Shown piece after piece: positions 49,590-57,552 of a stretch of DNA of 64,000 nt. The position numbers and the translations under genes are program-made. Below the pieces are notes generated by a model, which was not told where the DNA came from, searched no databases, and was given only the letters and a program-made list of their open reading frames with translations. Positions within the stretch are counted from its first letter, which is position 1, and each line of letters opens with the position of its first letter. This stretch comes from Planctellipticum sp942493135 (GTDB taxonomy: Bacteria; Planctomycetota; Planctomycetia; Planctomycetales; Planctomycetaceae), in NCBI GenBank assembly GCA_942493135.1, contig OW818684.1, positions 1,054,001 to 1,118,000 of the forward strand, given 5' to 3'.

Positions 49590-51035
49590 ATGTCCCGCAC
49601 GTGCTCGAAGACTGCTGATCTGACTCTCCCCCGTCGGCGATTTCTCGCTACGGGGAGCGCACTCGGTCTGTCTCTCCCCGGCCTGCTGACGGCGCAGTCG
49701 GTCGCCGCGGCGGTGGGAGCCGGCGCCGGGGCGGCGAAGATCAAGGCCTGCATCGTCGTTTTCTACTACGGCGGGCCGAGCCATCTCGATACCTACGATC
49801 TGAAACCCAATGCACCGGCCGATATCCGGGGCGAATTCGCTCCCATTGCCACGTCGGTCCCCGGCCTGCAGATCTGCGAGCATCTGCCGCATATGGCGAA
49901 GCTGATGCACAAGGTCTGCCTGATCCGCAGCATGCATCACACCAACCGCCTTCACGATTCCGCCTCGACCGAGGCGCTGACCGGCCGGCAGTCTCCCCAG
50001 GGAGACCGCGAAGAGTTCGCACCCATCCCGCAGTTCTTCCCCTGCCATGCAGCGACCCTGACGCATTTTCGACACGACCCGACGATTGAAGTTCCGCACG
50101 CCGCCCTTCCCTGGGCCTTTCGCAATGTGATCGAAGTTCCCTGTCAAGCGGGGGGCTTTCTCGGACCGTCGTACGCGCCGCTGCAGATCGACGTGAATGT
50201 CGAGACGAAGACTTACTCTGCCGGCGCGCTCTCCGCGCCTCCAGGGCGACCGACGTCGCCGTTGGATCTTCGCCGGCAGTTGCTGAGTCAACTGGAAAAT
50301 CAACGACGCGGTCCGGTCGCCCCGACCGACAGCAACGCCTGGAATCTGGCCTACGACAAAGCCTGCCGGCTGCTGGAGGCGGTCGAGCTGCGGCAGGCGC
50401 TCGATTTGTCGCGTGAAGATGTCCGTTTGCGCGACAAGTACGGCTACGGCCCTGCTCCGCTGTCCGTCGGTGAAGGGGGCGGCGGCGGGAACGGGGCCGA
50501 ACTTGCGTTCGGCCGGCAGATGCGCGGCCAGAATCTGCTGCTGGCCCGTCGGCTGGTCGAAGCCGGAGTTCCGTTTGTGAACGTCTACGATTTCCGTCAG
50601 CAGGGGCAGAACTGGGATGCCCATTTCAAGTGCTTCAACCAGCACAAGACCCACCTGCTGCCGCTCGCCGATCAGTCCCTCGCCGCGCTGATCGAAGACC
50701 TCGATCAGCGCGGCCTGCTCGATTCGACGCTGGTTGTGGCGATGGGAGAGTTCGGTCGGACGCCCCGCATCAACGGCGACGGCGGCCGCGATCACTGGCC
50801 CGACTGCTACTCGCTGCTGCTGGCCGGCGGCGGAGTCAAGGGGGGCCTGGTGCACGGTTCCAGCGACGCGTTCGGCGAGTTTCCCGCCACCGATCCTGTG
50901 ACGCCGGCGGATCTTGCCGCGACGATTTACTCGCGTTTCGGTCTCGATCCGCAGACAGAGATTCACGATCAGACCGGTCGGCCGTGGCGGATTGCGGATG
51001 GCAGGCCGCTGACGCAGTTGTTCGGGGATGCATAG
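49590..51035 (+). CDS. DUF1501 domain-containing Tat-exported protein (481 aa)
   Basis: A twin-arginine signal (LPRRRFLATGSALGLSLPGL, preceded by ~13 residues) shows folded export. The domain has the family's start IVVFYYGGPSHLDTYDLKP, HTNRLHDSASTEALTG, WDAHFKCFNQHKTHLLPLAD, VVAMGEFGRTPRINGDGGRD and DHWPDCYSLLLAGGGVKGG, which place it in the alkaline-phosphatase/sulfatase-like superfamily. In Planctomycetes such genes usually follow a DUF1549/DUF1553 gene; here the partner is absent next to it. AGGAG precedes the ATG at 49590; the frame open from 49062 is an artefact. Confidence 0.92.
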   Translation: MSRTCSKTADLTLPRRRFLATGSALGLSLPGLLTAQSVAAAVGAGAGAAKIKACIVVFYYGGPSHLDTYDLKPNAPADIRGEFAPIATSVPGLQICEHLPHMAKLMHKVCLIRSMHHTNRLHDSASTEALTGRQSPQGDREEFAPIPQFFPCHAATLTHFRHDPTIEVPHAALPWAFRNVIEVPCQAGGFLGPSYAPLQIDVNVETKTYSAGALSAPPGRPTSPLDLRRQLLSQLENQRRGPVAPTDSNAWNLAYDKACRLLEAVELRQALDLSREDVRLRDKYGYGPAPLSVGEGGGGGNGAELAFGRQMRGQNLLLARRLVEAGVPFVNVYDFRQQGQNWDAHFKCFNQHKTHLLPLADQSLAALIEDLDQRGLLDSTLVVAMGEFGRTPRINGDGGRDHWPDCYSLLLAGGGVKGGLVHGSSDAFGEFPATDPVTPADLAATIYSRFGLDPQTEIHDQTGRPWRIADGRPLTQLFGDA

Positions 51036-51373
51036 GGTGAGCGAGGTCGATGGTGCCGGCGTTTCAACGCACATCTGCCAGCCAGCACTTCAAGACGGCG
51101 GACTCCGGCCCACAGGGCTCTTTCCGGGGTTCCGATCCGGCAAGCACGGCGTGAGTCGATTTCGCGAGACTCACCCCAGTTGCTGATGGCGCCGCAGGGC
51201 TTCGCGGATTCGGTCCACTCTGCTTTGAAATCTGGAAGATCCCTGCCACGTCGAGCACCGTGCCGCAGATCGACCGGATTTTGTTTGCGTACAGTGGTGC
51301 AAGCCATTACAAACATTGTCCCTTCCTGTCATCAGTTCGCCGCCTCTGGAATTCGATTCGAGGAGACCCGATT
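51036..51373. repeat. Spacer with GTGAGTCGA-type inverted repeat
   Basis: No gene is seen. GCGTGAGTCGATTTCGCGAG...ACTCACCCC at ~51143-51178 is an inverted repeat of the same family as that between dnaK and clpB. AGGAG at about 51360-51364 serves the next gene. Confidence 0.5.
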
Positions 51374-51817
51374 TTGGGACTGTTTGATTCATTGTTCGGC
51401 GAGTCGGAAAAATCACGAAAGCTCAGTCCTCAGGAGGCGTTTGCGGGCATCCTGCTGGCCGCAAGCGCCTGCGACGGACACATCTCCGATGAGGAGGCGG
51501 AGAATTTGACTGCGGCCGTGGGGCGGATGAAGCTCTTTCAACGCGTCAACGAGCGTGAATTCTCGCAGGTGATGGACAAGCTGCTGGGGATTCTGAAAAA
51601 GAAAGGGCACGACGAGTTGGTCGACGTGTGCTGCGGAGTCCTTCCCAAGGATCTGTCGAACGCCGCGTTTGCGAATGCGTGCAACATCGTCCTCGCCGAC
51701 GGGTCTGTCGACGGAGATGAAAAGGAATTCGTCGATAAGCTGCGCAAGAAACTGGGCGTTGAACCGGATGTGGCGAAAGCCATTGCGCAGGTGATGGTCA
51801 TCAAAAACAAGGGCTAG
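51374..51817 (+). CDS. TerB-like protein, copy 1 (147 aa, TTG start)
   Basis: I chose the TTG at 51374 because AGGAG lies ~9 bases upstream and the result (MGLFDSLFGESEKSRKLSPQ) matches the start of the downstream paralog. AFAGILLAASACDGHISDEEAENL and ANACNIVLADGSVDGDEKEFVDKL are the two helix-Asp-rich helix units typical of TerB-type (tellurite resistance/COG3793-like) proteins, where the acidic residues bind metal. The role in this form is not known; links to stress or phage defence have been proposed for ter systems. No other ter genes (terC, terD, terZ) are seen. Confidence 0.8.
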   Translation: MGLFDSLFGESEKSRKLSPQEAFAGILLAASACDGHISDEEAENLTAAVGRMKLFQRVNEREFSQVMDKLLGILKKKGHDELVDVCCGVLPKDLSNAAFANACNIVLADGSVDGDEKEFVDKLRKKLGVEPDVAKAIAQVMVIKNKG

Positions 51818-51923
51818 TCGCTTCCCGTGGAGCGCCGGCTGCGGCCGCTTGTCGTGCGACCGGCGATGCTGCGCCTGCGTGACGCGTCTTCCGGCTGAAA
51901 TTCTCTCTCTGCGAGATCCAATC

Positions 51924-52370
51924 ATGTCCGTCTTCGATGATATTCTCGATGAAGGGTCATTCTCGGAAGCCCCGTTCGGACCGCAGGAGGGGTTTGCCGG
52001 GGTGCTTCTGGCGGCCTCGGCTTGCGACGGGCACATCGCCGATGAGGAGGCGAAAAGCCTGATGCTTGCGCTGCGTCAGAAAAAACTGTTCCAGCGACTG
52101 TCGCCGCAGCAGATGGGAGTCCTCTTTGATCGCCTGATGGGCGTGCTGCGGAAGGGGGGGGCGGACAAGCTTCTGAACAAGTGTTTTCCCGTCGTGCCCC
52201 CTGAACTGCGTGAGACGGCGTTTGCCACGGCCGTCGATATCGTCATGGCCAGCGGGTCCGTCGATGACGACGAGCGGGCTTTTATCAACGACCTGAAGGG
52301 AAAGCTGGAGCTGGACGACGACCGTTCCCGGATGATCGTGAAGGTGATGGTCTACAAGAACCGCGGCTGA
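51924..52370 (+). CDS. TerB-like protein, copy 2 (148 aa)
   Basis: A paralog of the preceding gene: GFAGVLLAASACDGHIADEE aligns with AFAGILLAASACDGHISDEE, and both end in VMVxKNxG. The ATG at 51924 gives MSVFDDILDEGSFSEAP. GFAG-type helices and the D-G-x-D/E repeats (ASGSVDDDERAFINDL) are kept, and some residues between differ, so the duplication is old. It shares a direction and a 106-bp gap with copy 1; probably one transcript. Confidence 0.8.
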   Translation: MSVFDDILDEGSFSEAPFGPQEGFAGVLLAASACDGHIADEEAKSLMLALRQKKLFQRLSPQQMGVLFDRLMGVLRKGGADKLLNKCFPVVPPELRETAFATAVDIVMASGSVDDDERAFINDLKGKLELDDDRSRMIVKVMVYKNRG

Positions 52371-52534
52371 ATCACCGGTCACGAATTTGAGGCGCGCCGT
52401 CTTTATTCCGTGGACGACACTCCGACATCTTCGAAGGCCCTCGTCCCGACTCTCTCCCGCTGAAGACCCAATTCTGTTCGGCCCAAGGATTGCCAGGGGT
52501 TGAATGCAAGCGACACCCGAAATCCTACGATCCG
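52371..52534. other. Spacer between TerB copy 2 and the DUF4350 gene
   Basis: Convergent spacer of 164 bp. No gene and no clear terminator were recognised. Confidence 0.3.
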
Positions 52535-53659
52535 CTACGCCCCCCGCCTCGCCGCCCGCAGTTCCGACAGCTTCCGGATCCAGCCGGCTGCTGCCCGGCG
52601 GGGGAGTCTGGGGTTCTCGGCGGCGCTGCGGGCGGTGTCCAGCACGCCGAGGATTTCGTCGACGGTCAGGTTTAGCCGACGGGCGATCGGTTCGAGCCGG
52701 CGGCGTTCCTGGGCGGCGGTCGCGTGGCCGCGGAGCTCCGCGAGAGTCTGTTTGAGATAGTTCTGCAGAACGCCGCCGCCGTCGCGGGACTTCCAGTACC
52801 AGCTACCCAATGCATCTGTGTGATCGACGATGTTCTGGCGCGGCGTGAGCAGCTTCGGCAGCAGCGGCCCGAACCGGCGGCTGTTCCACCAGCCGTAGAG
52901 GAAGCAGAGCAGAATGAGCTGAATTGTGATCGGGCGGATCATGGGATCGAACAGTATGCCGACCGACTTCGGCGTGCCTGAAGCGTTGAGGGACTCGTCG
53001 AACTCGACGTAGTAGACGTCGTCAAACTGCTCCAGCAGCCGGATCGCGAGGATGCTGTTGTCGCCGTAGGTGAGGAGCTGGTTCGAGAAGATCAGCGGCG
53101 AGGCGACGAAGACAATCTGGCCGGCGCCCCAGGTCATTTTGACCGCCTGCGGGGCGCCGCGGTGCTCGACAAGCAGCTCGGAGCCGGGGGCGAGCAGATG
53201 CCCGTCGGTCCACCACGCAAGGTCGGGAGAGTCGAGGAGTTTTGACTGCGGGGCGGCTGCGTCGTCGGTGTCTTCGTCCAGGATGTAGCGGACGCCAAGC
53301 TGCGGGACCGTCTGTTCTTCACCGCGGAAGGCATAGAGCAGTTTTCCGCCGGAGGCGACCCAGTTGAGCATGGCCTCCCATTCCCCGGCGGTCGGCTCGC
53401 GGGCGGGCCCGAGGACGCAGAAGGCGTATTCGGTGTCCCAGCTCTGCAGCGCACGCGGGAGGGGCTGGGTGTTGCGGGCTGCAAAGCTCCAGGTCTCTCC
53501 GGCCAGCCGGTAAAACGCTTTCTGGCCTTCGGCCGTGGTGCTGTAGGTATCGCGGCCGGTCCCCGAATCGAGCGGCGGAAACCAAAAGTGGAGCGATAGC
53601 GTCCCGAGAATCAGGGCCGGCCAGAGGATCGCGGGGAGGGACCGCAGGAAGGCCATCAT
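52535..53659 (-). CDS. DUF4350 domain-containing membrane protein (374 aa)
   Basis: After one N-terminal membrane segment (SLPAILWPALILGTLSLHFW) comes an extracytoplasmic alpha/beta domain (SWDTEYAFCVLGP, LLYAFRGEE) that fits DUF4350. A second membrane segment (ITIQLILLCFLYGWW) near residue 250 is followed by a helical cytoplasmic C-terminus. DUF4350 proteins usually sit with MoxR ATPases and DUF58/DUF4129 proteins. The start overlaps the DUF4129 stop by 4 bp. Here it is the last gene of the operon, with no MoxR or DUF58 gene following. Confidence 0.87.
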   Translation of the reverse strand: MMAFLRSLPAILWPALILGTLSLHFWFPPLDSGTGRDTYSTTAEGQKAFYRLAGETWSFAARNTQPLPRALQSWDTEYAFCVLGPAREPTAGEWEAMLNWVASGGKLLYAFRGEEQTVPQLGVRYILDEDTDDAAAPQSKLLDSPDLAWWTDGHLLAPGSELLVEHRGAPQAVKMTWGAGQIVFVASPLIFSNQLLTYGDNSILAIRLLEQFDDVYYVEFDESLNASGTPKSVGILFDPMIRPITIQLILLCFLYGWWNSRRFGPLLPKLLTPRQNIVDHTDALGSWYWKSRDGGGVLQNYLKQTLAELRGHATAAQERRRLEPIARRLNLTVDEILGVLDTARSAAENPRLPRRAAAGWIRKLSELRAARRGA

Positions 53660-54663
53660 GGCGTGGCCTCCTGGGGGAAACCGGTGCGGTAGCCGTCGAG
53701 AGCGATATCGAACGAGTATCGGGTGGCTTCCTGACGGCCGAAATTGACCGGTTCGTACTGGTCGACCATCGCCCGGAAGCCTCCGTAGGCGGACTGATTG
53801 CCGCGGAGGACGCGGAGATAGTCGCGGAAGGTGAGGCCGCGGCGATAGCGGATCAGCCGCTCGCGCTCGATCCGGCTCATGCCCCCCAGCAGCAGTTGCG
53901 CGATGGCCTCGCGGAACTGGCCGGCCGCTGCGAGTTCGAGCGCCTGACGGATGAATTGGTCAGCCGGTGTCTCGCCGGGCGAGCGGTCGTCGGCAAAGAG
54001 GGAAACATCCCCCGTCGCCACGTCGGAGCCGCCGGGCTTGCGGCGTTCCCAGGAGGCGACGGCCCGCACGACCAGATACACGATCAGCACGACGGCGAGG
54101 GCAATGCCGACGTAGGCCAGTCCCTGCAGCAGGTGGCCCAGGGCCGAGGCGAACCCGCTCAGCCCCATATCGGGGATGTTGAACTTCGGCCCGCCGGAAC
54201 CTTCATCGGCTTTGGGACGCGAACGAGTCCGGTCGCGGGTTGGACGGGGCGTCTTCGGAGCCGGACCAGTCTCGGCGGGCCGGGCTTCATCGGGGGCGGG
54301 CTGGCCGGCTGCGGGCTGCGGTCCCGGTTGATCGCCGGGACGTGCGGGGCCGTTGCCGGGTTTGTCGTCCTGGCCGGACGCTCCTTGCTGGCCCGAGGCC
54401 CCCTTGCCCTTTCCGTTTCCGCGAGCGTCGCCGGCCGGGGAGCGTGCCGGTGCTTCCGAGCCGGACCCCGCCTTCCGCCCGCGGAGCTGGCCATCTTCGG
54501 AAAAGTGCTCGAAGTAGCGGAATTCAGGATCAGAAAGGATGCGGTCGGCGCTAGCCCGCACGTCGGCAGCCGGGAGGAACTCGTCCTGAGCGACCGCGGT
54601 CGGGAGGCTCGTCGAGGCCGCGAGCATCAGCAGTCCGAGCGTTCGTGAAGTCAGGCCGCTCAT
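53656..54663 (-). CDS. DUF4129 domain-containing protein (335 aa)
   Basis: Signal peptide (MSGLTSRTLGLLMLAASTSLPTAVAQ), a ~110-residue low-complexity stretch rich in Gly, Pro, Ala, Lys and Asp, a membrane segment (AYVGIALAVVLIVYLVVRAV, ~175-195), then the DUF4129 domain (RQALELAAAGQFREAIAQLL, LIRYRRGLTFRDYLR, AMVDQYEPVNFG). DUF4129 occurs at the C-terminus of transglutaminase-like proteins and in MoxR loci. Both ends overlap neighbours by 4 bp. Confidence 0.9.
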   Translation of the reverse strand: MSGLTSRTLGLLMLAASTSLPTAVAQDEFLPAADVRASADRILSDPEFRYFEHFSEDGQLRGRKAGSGSEAPARSPAGDARGNGKGKGASGQQGASGQDDKPGNGPARPGDQPGPQPAAGQPAPDEARPAETGPAPKTPRPTRDRTRSRPKADEGSGGPKFNIPDMGLSGFASALGHLLQGLAYVGIALAVVLIVYLVVRAVASWERRKPGGSDVATGDVSLFADDRSPGETPADQFIRQALELAAAGQFREAIAQLLLGGMSRIERERLIRYRRGLTFRDYLRVLRGNQSAYGGFRAMVDQYEPVNFGRQEATRYSFDIALDGYRTGFPQEATP

Positions 54664-55517
54664 GGGCTGGACTCCAGTTGCCGGGTGGCGTGCTGCAGAG
54701 CCAGCTCCATGTCCCAGCAGTCCCGGCGGACGCGGAGATCGATGTAGCAGAAGTACCAGGCGATGCGGATCACCGGATAGACGAGGAAGAAGGCGACCAC
54801 CTGCAGGATCAGGGCGGCCCGGTCCTGGAACATCAGCGTGCCGAGATCGGTGAAGAAGACTTCGCCGTCGAAGCCGATGCCGATGTCCTGCCCCAACTCC
54901 GAAAGCCGGCCGACGAGGGGCGAGCTACCCCAGACCACAGTCACGGCGGCGTCGAGCGTCAGCAGCATCAGCAGCCAGAGGAAGCCACCAAAGACGATCA
55001 GCAGGGCCAGTCGGAGAGTCAGATCGGAGTAATCGGCTTTGATCAGCTCGCCGGTCCGGCGGTCGTGTCCCTTGCGGTGGAGCTTCGACAGGACGCGACT
55101 TTCCGTGAGGAAACCCCACCGCGATGCGGCCAGCAGTCCCGGCAGGACGCAGAAAACCAGTCCGATGGCGATCAGGACGCGGGCACCCAGGACATTCGCC
55201 ATGACGCCGATCAATGCGGCGGGCATGCGGAGCAGGCCGGACCAGGTGAGCGGGTCGCCAAAAGTCGCTTCCGCTACGCCGCGGGTCAGGATGACGCCGA
55301 GGGGCCCGGTGACGAGCAGGCAAGCCCCGGCGGCGATGAGCCAGGCGTAGGGCCGGTCATGGCACCAGAACTGGACGAACAGAACGACGGGCAGGGCTGC
55401 GAGGAGATTGAGCGCCGCGAGGATCGGGGCATGGGCGGCGAAGAAAGACGTCGCCAGATCGATGCAGTGACCGACCGAGCGGGATTCGAGCGGGATGGTG
55501 GCGCGATCAAGCCGCAT
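54660..55517 (-). CDS. Multi-span membrane protein in RDD/SpoIIM/DUF4129 operon (285 aa)
   Basis: About five membrane segments (ILAALNLLAALPVVLFVQFW, AWLIAAGACLLVTGPLGVIL, VLIAIGLVFCVLPGLLA, LRLALLIVFGGFLWLLMLL and ILQVVAFFLVYPVIRIAWYF). No catalytic motif is seen. Start MRLDRATIPLE at 55517, so it overlaps the SpoIIM-like stop by 11 bp; the stop overlaps the DUF4129 gene by 4 bp. A widespread partner in MoxR-type loci with unknown role. Confidence 0.85.
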   Translation of the reverse strand: MRLDRATIPLESRSVGHCIDLATSFFAAHAPILAALNLLAALPVVLFVQFWCHDRPYAWLIAAGACLLVTGPLGVILTRGVAEATFGDPLTWSGLLRMPAALIGVMANVLGARVLIAIGLVFCVLPGLLAASRWGFLTESRVLSKLHRKGHDRRTGELIKADYSDLTLRLALLIVFGGFLWLLMLLTLDAAVTVVWGSSPLVGRLSELGQDIGIGFDGEVFFTDLGTLMFQDRAALILQVVAFFLVYPVIRIAWYFCYIDLRVRRDCWDMELALQHATRQLESSP

Positions 55518-56529
55518 GGTTCCTCCCGGCGAGGAACAGGTAGGCGTAGACCACCAGCCAGAGGAGCGTGCCGACCACATACTTGTAGATCGCGGGAATG
55601 GGGGCAGGCGACCAGAAGGCTTCGATCAGGGCGGCGATCATCAACATCACCGCGGCGCCGGCGGCGATCTGCACGGCCTGCGTGGAGCGTTCGAGCAGAG
55701 CTTCGCCGCGCGTGCGGTTGCCGGGGTGGAGCAGGGCGTCGCCGAGCATCAGCCCGGCTCCGCCGGCGATGGCGATGGCGGTCAGTTCGAACGAACCGTG
55801 CGAGATGATGAAGCTGACGAACTTCTCGGTGTGCCCCAGAGAAAGGACGTACCCGCCGACGGCGCCGATCACGATGCCGTTGTAGAGGAGCGTGTAGATC
55901 GTGCCGATGCCGAGCAGGACGCCACGGGCGAAGCACTGCAGAGCAATGCCGACGTTATGCTGCACGTAGAAGCCGGCCATTGCTGCCCGTTCTTCGCCGA
56001 ACTGGTTCGTGTCATCATCATCGCTCCCTTCCGACGTCGGGATGTCCTCGGCGTCGTCGCCATCCGGCTTTGCGGTCGGACCATACATCTGGTCGAATTG
56101 CTCCATCGCCTGCGGCGGCAGGATGCGGGTGGCCAGCGAGGGATCGTTCTGAATGACGGTCCAGGCGATGGCGCCCGGCAGGAAGAACAGGGCGGCGGCG
56201 ACCAGGAAATAGCCGACATTGGCCCGCAGCAGCCGGGGAAACCCGACTGCGAGGAACTGCGTGACCTGATTCAGGCGGCCGGGGGGGGCGCTGTAGAAGG
56301 CGTTGTGACCGCGGGCGAGGACGCCGTTGAGATAGTCGACGAGGCTCTGGCCCCAGTCGCGCGAGCGGATGGTGGCCAGGTCGTTGGCGAGCTCGCGCAT
56401 CAAGCGGGAGAACTCGGAAATCTCTTTGGCGGTCATCCGCTTGAGCGAGATGCCGCGCAGGCGCTCGACCCGTTTCTCAAAGGCTCGCCAGACCGGCCGG
56501 CGCCGGCGGATGAACTGCTGTTTGTTCAT
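55507..56529 (-). CDS. SpoIIM-like (stage II sporulation protein M) membrane protein (340 aa)
   Basis: The N-terminal helical region (RRRRPVWRAFEKRVERL) is followed by a SpoIIM-type membrane domain: FYVQHNVGIALQCFARGVLLG, YNGIVIGAVGGYVL and ISHGSFELTAIAIAGGAGLM. Planctomycetes do not form endospores; such proteins are common in MoxR-associated operons and probably assist membrane or envelope assembly. An acidic insert (DGDDAEDIPTSEGSDDDDT) lies between two membrane segments. Overlap with the RDD gene (4 bp) shows coupled translation. Confidence 0.9.
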   Translation of the reverse strand: MNKQQFIRRRRPVWRAFEKRVERLRGISLKRMTAKEISEFSRLMRELANDLATIRSRDWGQSLVDYLNGVLARGHNAFYSAPPGRLNQVTQFLAVGFPRLLRANVGYFLVAAALFFLPGAIAWTVIQNDPSLATRILPPQAMEQFDQMYGPTAKPDGDDAEDIPTSEGSDDDDTNQFGEERAAMAGFYVQHNVGIALQCFARGVLLGIGTIYTLLYNGIVIGAVGGYVLSLGHTEKFVSFIISHGSFELTAIAIAGGAGLMLGDALLHPGNRTRGEALLERSTQAVQIAAGAAVMLMIAALIEAFWSPAPIPAIYKYVVGTLLWLVVYAYLFLAGRNHAA

Positions 56530-57512
56530 GACGCGGCTCCTGCCTTGCGGGGCCGGCGTCGCGACGGGGATTCGTCGGCGGCGTCCGCGTCGCGCTGGCG
56601 GGCGAACGTCACGTGAACGCGTGCCAGAAAGGCCATGGGGTATTGTTCGACGAGCTGCGGATCGCCGCGGTATCCGAGCGATCGGGCCAGGGCCTCGGCA
56701 AACGGACCGGCCAGGGCGTGGCCCCGCTCGTAGGAGAGGACCTCACGCCGCGCGAGGAATTCGTCGATCAACGCCAGCGTGGCGGGACGCGGCAGGCGGC
56801 TCCCCAGCTCGTCGCGGGGGATGGCGTCGATCTTGTCGAGGATCATCGGCGGGCGGGGCAGCTCGGGACGTTTTTCGTGGACCACGACGGTCCGGGCCGC
56901 GAGATCTCCCAGCCGCTGCAGTCGCGGCGAGAGGAGCATGGCGATGAGGGCCGGGCCGTAACAGGGAAGCAGAATCAGGATCCCCGCGTGCTCGCCGTAG
57001 ATCAACAGGAAGGGGATGGTGTCGCCGGCCCGCAGCAGATTGCGGAGCGTGACGGACCACCACGACAGGGGCTGGCCGTTGTCCTGGATGACGCGGAGAC
57101 CGCAGAGTCGCTTGCCGGGGGTCTGGCCCTGCCAGAAGTATTCGAAGCCGATGGTGTAGCCCCACTCCAGCAGAAACATCAGCAGAAGGAGCGAGCCGAT
57201 GGCCGTCCCCGGCAGGACGAGGGCTACGACGGTCATGGCGATGCAGCCAGCGACCAGGAAGGACGCCCGGATGGCGAAGTCGACGGCATACGCGGCGAGC
57301 CGCCAGGCCGGCCCGGCGAGCTGCCAGGTGAGCAGGACGTTTTCGGGCGTCTCGATCACGAGATCGAGCGAACCGCTGGATACAGAGGGTGAAACGGCCG
57401 CCGACGCCACGCCGCGAGGTCTCCGCAAGAATCGGGTGTTTTGTGGAGACAGCGTACCCGGTCGGTGAACGGCGGGCGAGGGTGGGGTTTTGGCGTCGGC
57501 GGTGGAGGGAGG
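56526..57512 (-). CDS. RDD family membrane protein (328 aa)
   Basis: The RDD domain is visible: RLAAYAVDFAIRASFLVAG, GFEYFWQGQTPGKRLCGLRV, SWWSVTLRNLLRAGD and QRLGDLAARTVVVHE, with about three to four membrane segments. A C-terminal cytoplasmic region of ~110 residues is Arg/Ala-rich. First gene of the five-gene operon. The start MPPSTADAKTPPS at 57512 is chosen; an ATG 12 codons upstream is possible. Confidence 0.9.
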   Translation of the reverse strand, partial: PPSTADAKTPPSPAVHRPGTLSPQNTRFLRRPRGVASAAVSPSVSSGSLDLVIETPENVLLTWQLAGPAWRLAAYAVDFAIRASFLVAGCIAMTVVALVLPGTAIGSLLLLMFLLEWGYTIGFEYFWQGQTPGKRLCGLRVIQDNGQPLSWWSVTLRNLLRAGDTIPFLLIYGEHAGILILLPCYGPALIAMLLSPRLQRLGDLAARTVVVHEKRPELPRPPMILDKIDAIPRDELGSRLPRPATLALIDEFLARREVLSYERGHALAGPFAEALARSLGYRGDPQLVEQYPMAFLARVHVTFARQRDADAADESPSRRRPRKAGAAS

Positions 57513-57552
57513 CATGTGACAGAGCGACTTAACCCGCAGTCCGTCCAACCAG

